DNA from: Actinernus sp. WN-2022 | Taxonomy: Eukaryota; Cnidaria; Anthozoa; Actiniaria; Actinernidae | Length of the DNA: 64,000 bases | Direction: 5' to 3' | Assembly: GCA_030867875.1 (NCBI GenBank) | Contig: JAOWCC010001589.1 | Coordinates: forward strand, 76,655,537-76,719,536 | Shown: piece after piece, positions 55,728 through 64,000 of the stretch | How positions within the stretch are numbered: position 1 is the stretch's first letter | Layout of the letters: every line of letters starts with the position of its first letter | Translations under genes and position numbers: made by a program | Notes under the pieces: generated by a model | The model's database searches: none | What the model saw: the letters and a program-made list of their open reading frames with translations, nothing else | What the model was told of the DNA's origin: nothing

Positions 55728-56493
55728 TTTATTCAATAAATTAATCAACTGCTCTACAGTTTCTTCTTGTTTCTTATAAAATTAAGCTTAAGAACAAATG
55801 ATGCGTCGTTGTGATCATGTAGTAATGAATAACATATGTACACAACATAAAGGGACAACTATCTATGATGATATATAAATTAACAAAGTGAAAATCTGTG
55901 ACTGTCTGAGCGGTTGTCGAAGTAAATACATATATTAAGAAATTATTCTCTAGACGACTAAACCGTAACAAATATTAAGAAATTCATTGAGAGAGTCGTA
56001 ACAAAATAGTGCTTATTCGGAATATTATAAGTTACAATAAATAATATATTAAATAGATAGGATAGGAGAAAGCTCGGCACCAGAAAACTTGGTCATAATC
56101 CTTACCTCCTATTATTCACAGCTTTACAATGTACACTGGCAATTAGACAAATATATAAAAAGAAGCATATATAAAACTCGAACCGAGAATGACGTGTTTT
56201 ACACCATTCATTCCCCAGAGTAATTTTCTGTTGCTTTTCGATAAATAACTAAGACATCTTTCCTATGAAATGCATATATTTCTGTTACAAGCTGCTGATC
56301 ATAAAAATATGGGTAATTATATATTCCTAGTCTTGTCACCTCGACTGATTCACCAGTTCTCGGGCTTTTGATTTAGTTTTCTATTATGCCTAATAGTTCG
56401 TGGTTATATACCTGTATCTAGTCCAGCCTGTTGAGGCTGCACAGCGTTTGAACGGTGTCAATTTCATGTTTCTTCCCGAGACGTCGCGATGGT
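55728..56493 (-). promoter_or_regulatory. Probable 3-prime UTR of the ZFP36-like gene with AU-rich elements
   Basis: On the minus strand this AT-rich stretch follows the stop codon. A perfect nonamer TTATTTATT lies at 56044-56036 and TTATTTATC at 56248-56240. A poly(A) signal AATAAA is at 55733-55728. TTATTTA(A/T)(A/T) is the known binding site of ZFP36-family fingers, so self-regulation of this mRNA is plausible. The exact UTR end is inferred. Confidence 0.6.
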
Positions 56494-57583
56494 TCACTTG
56501 TAGCCGAGACTGTTGAATACAGGAAGACGACGCCGGCCAAATGCATCGAAGGCATCTGGGGATGTTGGAGTGAGTTCGTCATCTTCACGTTCTTCAACAG
56601 TTTCCAAAGAGACAGCGGGTGAAAATGGACGTGGAGAACTAACGGCGGATGGTGAAATAACTGGCGAATACTCTTGTGGCTGGGAAGGAAACGTGAACAC
56701 ATTGTTGACGGAAGGAGAGCTTGACATCGGCAAAGGCAGTGGACTGTCAATCGGGCTCGGCAATGGGCTTTCGTCGTAGAATGAGTGTGGCGAGGGTGAA
56801 GGCGGTGTGAGAGATGTAGGTAGCGGCGAAGGAGGCTCAGTTAGTGGAGGAGACGGAGGACCATTCAGTGGAGAAAGTGGTGGTGGTGACATACGACTAC
56901 CGTTTGAAGGCGGGGCGCGTTTCTCTTCTGCGTTGTGAATGAAATGGCATCGAGGTCCGTAGGGACAAAATCCGATTGTATGAAAAGTGCGACACAGTTC
57001 CGTCTTGTACTTCGGATGGCGAGAGAGCTGTCTCAGCTCGTGATATCCGTGAGCAAACTGGCACTTATCACCATATTTGCAAGTCCCACTTTCCTCAAAC
57101 GGTCGGCACAATTCCGTTTTGTAGCGGCTTGAGTTCTGGCTGTTTCGCCTACGGTCTTCTTCAGATTGGATCGAAGTTGTAGTGCTCAAACTTAGAGAGC
57201 GTTCGCGCTGCTTGTTCGAAAGTCCTGAAAGCGTAATGAGATTCGGTGATTGCCTTGTTGTTGAATTCGTAGAATGTCTACGAGGCAAGGTTGGAACTAT
57301 AACTCGGCGCTCGGTCCTCTGTCTGAAATCAAAGGCGGTGTTGCTCAAGTTTCTGTTGTTCTGCAAGTGAGAGAGAAAATTAGCATGTTTACGTGATCGT
57401 TCATCGCTAAAGAAACTTTAAATTTGGTATTAATCAGCCTAAACAAAAACCTTGTGTAGTTGATAGATTCTAAAATGAAAAGACTAAGGTGCTAGCACGC
57501 AACTCGTTAAGCTCGAAACGATTTCCTACCTTATACACGACATCGGTAACATCATAGAAAGCGGAGACTAAAGCAGTCGACAT
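56494..57583 (-). CDS. ZFP36L1: ZFP36/TIS11-family tandem CCCH zinc-finger mRNA-decay protein, two exons, 306 aa
   Basis: Proteins of this family bind AU-rich elements in mRNA 3-prime UTRs and recruit CCR4-NOT for deadenylation. Exon 1 (57583-57530) encodes [18 protein letters not shown], like the ZFP36L1 start, and ends at donor GTAGGA. Exon 2 (57360-56494) follows CACTTGCAG, phase 0. Two fingers: C103-X8-C112-X5-C118-X3-H122 and C141-X8-C150-X5-C156-X3-H160, each led by (R/K)YKTELC. The block [20 protein letters not shown] is as in vertebrates. The N-terminal PRRHS (44-48) and RERSLS motifs resemble phosphorylation sites of ZFP36L1. A proline/serine-rich tail ends in [12 protein letters not shown], the CNOT1-binding motif. 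The one-short-exon plus one-long-exon layout is that of the vertebrate genes. The symbol indicates the family; cnidarian orthology to L1 rather than L2 or ZFP36 cannot be resolved here. Confidence 0.96.
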
Positions 57584-58070
57584 CTTGCCACTTTCCGAGT
57601 CGAGACAGACTAAACCAAGGTCTCCGTATCTGACTGCCTTTTTGCTTCTGATTTGATGAGCTGAAATAACACACGAATAAAAATGTATTTCCAGAGGTGT
57701 GTCAATTTTATGTCAAAAAGAGACATATCACCATGGTAACCTATTGGCACACGTGGTATAAGGGGGCAGGGCCATTGGGAAGCCAACGTAGTCTGAAGTT
57801 GCAAAAAGCAACATACGCAAGCCACTGACGAACGATAATAACAAATCCGGTTACCGTTTGCAAGACTTGAGTTATCACATAGGGCAATCTTATTCATGGT
57901 TGGGGTTTTAAGCGGTCAGAAGAAATCAAAACATCCGATTACCTTTCAGATTTCGATCGACAAACAACCGCGTAAAAGTCGGAGTCAAAATTCCCACTTC
58001 GCTGTAAACAGCGGGTAGCTGGTTTGCAACCCCTGGTGCTTTCCAATCAAAACCAAATTTGGCAAAGGAA
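57584..58070 (-). promoter_or_regulatory. Upstream region of the ZFP36-like gene with a CArG box
   Basis: CCAAATTTGG at 58053-58062 is a perfect CC(A/T)6GG serum response element, about 470 bp before the start codon. CCAAT boxes (complement ATTGG at 57743-57747 and 57774-57778), CACGTG (57750-57755) and a GC-rich block lie between. TGACGTCA is further up at 58861. Vertebrate ZFP36 genes are SRF-driven immediate-early genes. Binding here is inferred. Confidence 0.5.
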
Positions 58071-60524
58071 ACAAACGCCACTTGGAATTGGGTGGAAAGC
58101 ACAATATATCGTAGTCAGTAACTTCACTACGATTAATGCAAATATGCTCACATTTGAGTAGTAAGTATCATAGCGTGCAGAAATTGCCCCTAGCTTTGGA
58201 AAAAGAAGCCCGTGTGTGCGCGCACACAAGTCTGCATCAAATTAGCTCTGCATCAGATTTCCAAAAGCCAACCGAGCGGGCAAACGAGATTAGATACGAA
58301 ATATCTTACAGTATTGAATTAAGGAAAGAAAATAATGACCACATGACCCCTCTTCCTTGGTGGGTTTGTCAATTAAGTTGCCGTGATCCCATGTTTTCTT
58401 TGTCGATTTCACTTCGCGCAATCTAGTCAATATCACGTTGAATTGCTTGCTAATTGTTGCACGAACAGATATTAATAAGTTCATGCCTCGGTGGATAGGC
58501 CGAAGTTAGAGACTCACAAAAGGCCGAGAAAATGAGTCGCAGTTTTATGGAAATCAGATCCCACTGTTTCCTGAAATAGAGCCAGCCCATTGTCTCATCG
58601 TCACATACTTAAAATAATTACAAAACGTGATGAAGTAGCCAGAAACCAATCGAACGAAACGAGCATTACCAAAACAATAGTATGTTTACACAGGACATCA
58701 CAGCATCCACACAACAAAAATAACCTTTGTTTTCGCCCCTATCACGACTTTCATTAGTACCCGTCGCCCGCTTATTATTTGTAGTGATTTGTAGCTATGT
58801 TTTTAGAGCACTAGGATCGGTTTTGGCTTGAAATCGAACCCTTGTTGTGCAACACAATACTGACGTCAATATGTCATTGTTTGACGTTTTGGGCCTGGCC
58901 GCGAACACTTCGTGACATGAGTGCATGCAAGCACATCCAGAAGTGAAGTTCGTCTCATGGGCTTGCTCTGTGATCGTGATAGCACAGCCATGAATAGTTG
59001 GACAGCCCAGTAACTTAAGTTTACTCATACAGTGAAGGGGTGCGTTTGACTAGAATACTGCGTGACTCGGATCTAGACGATCATAAAGAGCAAGGCGGCG
59101 GATTTGTGGTAATTTAATCAACATCATTGACACAGGATTTTACTAACTTCTGATCACGCCTCCCGCTGGTTTGGCACAGCGGAGGCGAAACAATAAATTG
59201 ACAAATGCTACACTTGATTCACTGCCGAACTTTTAAATAACCGCCTTATTTACATGCTCCAACCGCTTCAATTCCGAGCATGCCTAAAAGCAAGGTGACT
59301 GATCACTGCATTGGTTTATTGTCTTTTATGGCCGCGTTTATTCAATAATTTGTATTTATTTATTTCCCCGTTTGGATGATTAAAAATTAGATTTAGCTTG
59401 AAACAGCTCCAATGCGTGTGTGCAAAGCCCTGTTGTTCGCGAAATTCGAGGATTCTGTGTTCCTGCTGAACGGTACGAATTGTGAATTTGTTTGTTTTTT
59501 GTAGTTATACTCATAGCTTTTAAAGCGTTCTGTTCAAAAGAAGGAAAACGAATTTTCAGTGAACGGAAGTATCCTAAATTGCCTGCGAGCAGAGGCCGGA
59601 AAGTCGTTACTACCCTGCGATAGGTTCATGTGTCTTTATAGCTGTTTGTTGATCTCTGTCCAGCTCTTTTGTCTTCAATGGCGGAAAGAAAAAAAGAGAA
59701 CAACCTCTTCTCGCAGGGAAGTTGTTCACTAGTTGTTAAAAATAGTTCAATGATATTTAAAATTGAATCATTGTGCAAAAATATGCGCCAAATGGACTTG
59801 GTATGGAAAATGGTGCAGCTAAAAACTAAATCAGAAACAGCAGCTCAGTCGAACTGGCAAAACTCCGCAAATCTGATTCTTCTCCAGTCCGGGCAAGTTC
59901 CAGATTTCTGCATGGTTTGTTGACTATACCTAAAAATAGGAAAACCGCGCCTGATTTTCGTTGCTTCAGCCCTTTACAATCTTATGAATTGATTCCAGAT
60001 AATCATTAAAGAATAGCGTAATGTATATAAATGACTCAACTTTGATACTATGATCCCTGGTTACTGTAAACGGAGGAAAACAATAAAATAGACGGACAAA
60101 CAAAAATTTAGGAGGTTTCATAAGAAAAATATTTCGAAACCTAACAGTCAATGTAATCATCAATATTTTTACGGTGATACAATCACTATCTGCAGTATCC
60201 GGGAATAGATTTCTATTCAGCTCTTGCGTAAGGATTGACATTCAATACTGCTGCATACCATTCTAAACTAATCTGTAATTACTAGCAGTAAAGCCGTTGT
60301 TTTGGCAGTGATTCAAGTGACCTGTGATACCCTTGATACGTGACGCGACGCGAAATAAATAAAGAAAACACAGCATTACATCGCTGAAACTCGATCGCAT
60401 CCTACTGATAGAGCTAGAGCTAGGGGGGCGTTCTCCAGAATGGAGTTGAACATGATTGAGCAATCGAGAAAGAGCACGGAATTTTCATCAGTGATAACCA
60501 GACGAAAGTGGTTCAGCCCTCGCC
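58071..60524. other. Upstream of ZFP36, no further gene seen
   Basis: A frame at 59669-59923 starts in ATGGCGGA but has no recognised motif. TGACGTCA is at 58861-58868. Confidence 0.4.
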
Positions 60525-60600
60525 TAGCCTCCTGTGCATCCGTCCTTAGTGTCGTCACGCTTTTTCGTGACGACACTAAGGACGGCTGCACAGGAGGATA
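60525..60600. mobile_element. 76-bp palindromic MITE with perfect 9-bp duplication, TAGCCT ends
   Basis: The ends are TAGCCTCCTGTGCA and TGCACAGGAGGATA. The stem continues through CCGTCCTTAGTGTCGTCACG with a few-base loop. GCCCTCGCC flanks both sides (60516-60524, 60601-60609). Confidence 0.94.
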
Positions 60601-60609
60601 GCCCTCGCC

Positions 60610-62061
60610 AGGCATCATGAAAATGACGTATTATATATGTGCGGTCTGGGTTCTGTGCCCAAAAATATATAAAGAATTCCAGGTTGTAGACGACTCAGAT
60701 TAATTAACCAGGGTTATTAATCTTATTTTGGACACGAAGAAAGCGCAATAACTTTGGAGCTACCTTTTTCACGTAAAACCGGGACACCATAGCCCCATTC
60801 GAAAAATGGTGTCACCAAGCTTTGGTTGTAATGAAATGTTGGTACCAAAATAAGCACTGTCACTTCAGAGAGCATGCAAAAATGAGTACGTTTGTAAAAT
60901 TTAAGGAGCATAGCACCAAGTGTTGCGAAGTTATCGAGGTTCAAAATAAGAGAGTTTTGTATGAGATTCAGGACGTCAGGACTGACTAGCCTCGTTTTCA
61001 TGTTTCTTCAGAGTTTCAAACGTGGATTGCTTTGAAAGGATATATTCTTCTGTTATCAAAGAGCTACATGTTGCTAACTTGAACTCGCTCTTTCATATAG
61101 GCTAGTTAATTCTTCAGAAAATATTGAATATCAACATTATGCAAATTAGCGGCAGCCATTTTTCGAATGGGTCTATAGCCCCGAACAACATACCTCGCCT
61201 TCATCCTCCGAACACACACCTCCACCACAGGAAACCCGTATTAAACCCAATGATAAACCTTACCGAGTATTTTTCCCGCGCTTCAGAGAAACGAGGCACT
61301 TGGATAAAATGAGCCAATTGCGCAACTTTAATAACTAATGCAAGTGAAACAAATGAGCCATAAATTATTTCTGAAATAATAGATTAACTGGCTTCAACTA
61401 CTATTAAAAGTAGCGCAATTTCTTTAGCTTATTTTACCAAATCGCCTCGCTCGTTTCCGTGCAGCCTGCGGAGTTCAGCAGTCAGCATGTTTTTATCAAA
61501 AGTCTCACGATTCCCGCCATTTTCTTTAGAGTTTGCTCTTGAGCTGTCACTCCCCGTAAAGTGTGTAATTTCACGTGACGTCATCGAAATTCTAAAAATC
61601 TTAGCTATGCTATTATATAAGAGCTTTAAAGCTGTTTAGAGGTGATTCGCTTTTTAATTACACTGATTTTTTTAATTTTGAGACAGCGTTTCCTAAATGT
61701 CACGAAAATCCATATATTTTGGCGAGTTTAAAAATTCCTAAATTATTTTGAATAGAAAATTAATCACATATTGCCGGATAGCAAAATCATCTAAGAACAT
61801 GGCGGCCGCATACTAATTACTACTGATTTTTTTCAAATATTATTTGACCAGTAGCTCGGTTGCTCCAACATTTAGGTCATTTATGCATTCTTTCCTCCAC
61901 CCTCTAGGCTTGATTCAAATACTCGGGGCCGGAAGTCACGTGTCAGGTTGTAATAACAAAAATACTGCAATTATTCAGTACTATTTAACCGTTTACTTGT
62001 GAATCCTACAACCCCTGCCATTTAAGTCGGACCTCTTCAGCAATTTCCGGCTATTTTTAAC
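60610..62061. other. No supported gene
   Basis: Contains TCACGTGACGTCA (61571-61583) and ATGGCGGCCGC (61799-61809), motif pairs also carried by the MITE at 40751. Nothing else was recognised. Confidence 0.4.
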
Positions 62062-62065
62062 ACAA

Positions 62066-62145
62066 TCCCCCTCCCCCATTTCAATGTTGGTTTTCGAGAA
62101 GACCGAAATGTTGCCTTTCTATCCCAACATTGTGAAGGGGGAGGG
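62066..62145. mobile_element. Foldback element with C-run/G-run stem
   Basis: CCCCCTCCCCCATTTCAATGTTGG on the left (first bases) is opposed by CCAACATTGTGAAGGGGGAG on the right. It is similar in design to the element at 28887. Confidence 0.6.
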
Positions 62146-62661
62146 GGGACAAGCGAAGTCATAAAAAATGCCCGCGATGTGTCAGAGGAGTTCGTTCAGT
62201 GTTCGGAATAGCCTTATTTTGTCGGGCGGTCCGTACTTAAATGGCGAAGGTTGTCTGAGGCGCTATTTTAGGTAGCTCACATGGTATAATTGTTAATAAC
62301 GTCCAGGGAATTTAACGAAAACAGCTCAAAACGAGAGGGGGCAGTAAGCACTTGGTGGGAATACGGATGCGCTTGTCAATGCAAATTTGATGAAAAAGCC
62401 CGATACCCCGGGTAAAATAATATCCGAGGGCGTATCCAAATATTTTACTTAATTGTTTTCGCACAATTAGGTTCAGTGATCACACTCAATGCTCAAAAAA
62501 GTGGATAAAGGGGATTCGTTTATGCTGTAGATGTATCCGTTTCTACTGTTTTCAGTATTAATTCCGGTGCAGCATTTGCAATTGCGTTTCATCAAATGTT
62601 CAAATTGTTTCATCAGTCTAGAAGCATGCGTGTTTCACAAAGCCCTTCAATCTATATATAG

Positions 62662-62931
62662 CTACTCAGTATAGAAACAGAATTCCACCGGATTCCGCCT
62701 CGCAGTGCTGATCTCAATCCGATAGAGAATTGTTTCAACATAATTAAGTCATCTTTAGAGAAAGACGCTATCAAACAGAAAATTACGCGCGAGTCGTTCG
62801 AGCAATTCAAAGCTCGTGTATCCCGGCATCTGAATAATATCCCACTACAGTTCGTTGACAACGCTGTTGAAAGCATGCCAAAAAGATTGCAGACTGTTGT
62901 AGAACAGAAGGGACATAGGACCAGATACTAG
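62662..62931 (+). pseudogene. C-terminal remnant of a Tc1/mariner transposase
   Basis: After a stop at 62659-62661 the frame reads FHRIPPRSADLNPIENCFN. It continues IIKSSLEKDAIKQK, VSRHLNNIPLQFVDNAVESM and ends KGHRTRY at TAG 62929-62931. The PPxSxDLNPIEN block contains the last acidic region of the DDE/DDD catalytic site of this superfamily. Earlier catalytic residues, DNA-binding domain and terminal repeats are not seen, so only the last ~90 residues remain. Confidence 0.88.
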
Positions 62932-64000
62932 AGATGGAAAAGGACAACAACGGTTGCATATCCTGAGAACAGTCACTGCCGATTTATTCGTGGAAACTGT
63001 AACCGTTACGTTACCCACTGAGCGTAGTGTAAAACTGTTCTCGGACTCGGCCGATCAAGCCTGCTCTTACAAATTTATTCATAACCCACTCCTGTCTAAT
63101 ATATAACAAATAACACAGTTTATAAAATGTTAATCCGTTCCAGAACTATTGCTATGGCTTGTTGGCCTTTTTCCCCGTTCGGCCCTGCATTTCAGCCATT
63201 TCAGCCGCATAAGCTGTTGTTTTCCATCGGCATTTCTCCTCTCCATTTCTCATGGCCATGCAAAGTCACTTATTTAGACGTATTTCCATGCACTTATACC
63301 GTTAAAACGTTTTCATAACATATACACTGTTTAAGTTGTGTCATATAAAGCGTTCTAGAAGTACATAGGATGCGCCGAAATGCTGGTTTGAACATTTCTC
63401 CGTTGTAACGGTTAATAAATTCAAATTTTAGATGGAGTTTTATTTACAATGAGGGGAGAAATGAGCAAACTCTAAGTTGAAAGCCTGTATCACACAAAGT
63501 ACTCAGTTCATCGTGTTCAGCGTCCAAAACTCATACTATAGAGCAAGTTTTCTTGGCTGAGGCTTGCAATTACAGGCAGAAATCATCGTTTTGTGTTGGA
63601 GAAATGAACGGAGAATTGTAGAGATGATCACTTCCGGCTCATATCAGCTGTGTTAATAATGCCGAGCTTGAGGGCCGAATTCAGCGAACAATATATCTAC
63701 TGACTTATAGTAGGGCCGACACTGAGAAATTTCCCAACAGAGAAAGCTTTGCCCAAGCCGTTATCGAAGGATGGGAGCAAAATAACAACAAGGTTACAGT
63801 TTCCATATCGGTATTTGTTGGACTAAAGATTATTAACTGAAATGCCCGTTTTGTTTATCTCTATTTAAAAGCTTTTACCCTCCTTCCCAAAACTGCAGTC
63901 TGCTCATTATATTACAGAACTATAAAGGGAACTGTTGGAAGCCTTTAATTTCTCGAACCAAAATCTCGGCCGTGAGAGGAGTCTTGTTTACCGTGAGAGT
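62932..64000. other. No supported gene
   Basis: AT-rich, only chance frames. Nothing was recognised up to the window edge. Confidence 0.4.

Overview
The window is animal nuclear DNA. Genes are split by introns, GC is low, microsatellites and inverted-repeat transposons are dense, and the words ACATGTA/TACATGTA recur constantly. Together with LINE, SINE and MITE debris this suggests a cnidarian, probably a stony coral or sea anemone. The phylum is an inference and the species cannot be named from the sequence.

Three cellular genes can be supported. (1) A two-exon SPRY-domain gene on the minus strand (1813-3187). (2) RAD51B, a RAD51-paralogue recombinase, on the plus strand (ATG at 3541; nine exons spread to about 27 kb). 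It is head-to-head with the SPRY gene across a 353-bp shared promoter that has E2F-like and YY1-like sites. (3) A ZFP36/TIS11-family CCCH zinc-finger mRNA-decay gene on the minus strand (56494-57583). RAD51B and ZFP36 are convergent. Human RAD51B and ZFP36L1 at 14q24.1 have the same order and orientation, so this looks like a very old conserved linkage. Two of the eight RAD51B introns use GC donors, and one exon is only 28 bp.

Region by region: 1-600 is the 3-prime end of a LINE. 1465-3187 holds a palindromic MITE and the SPRY gene. 3.6-26.9 kb is RAD51B, whose introns are packed with nested DNA transposons, SINEs, a LINE and foldback elements. 27-56 kb is intergenic, with one more LINE, many foldback MITEs, a local array of tRNA-Thr-like SINE modules (39.5-41.5 kb), two minisatellites, and one short plus-strand ORF near 45.1 kb that may be a first exon. 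56.4-58.1 kb is the ZFP36 gene with its 3-prime UTR and promoter. 58-64 kb is mostly unrecognised, with two small palindromic elements and a Tc1/mariner transposase remnant.

The most informative part is the transposon record. Several elements carry clean target-site duplications, and some have an undisturbed matching arm or unit in the same window that serves as the empty site. These include a TTAA-flanked 2-kb element inside another element's arm, a TA-flanked MITE inside a tRNA-like module, at least five foldback MITEs with 8- or 9-bp duplications, and an element with a 7-bp duplication. A 32-bp perfect palindrome made only of that last element's terminal tips also has its own 7-bp duplication. 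No search or alignment program was run. All boundaries were read by eye, and splice sites were placed by consensus and by homology remembered from the human proteins.
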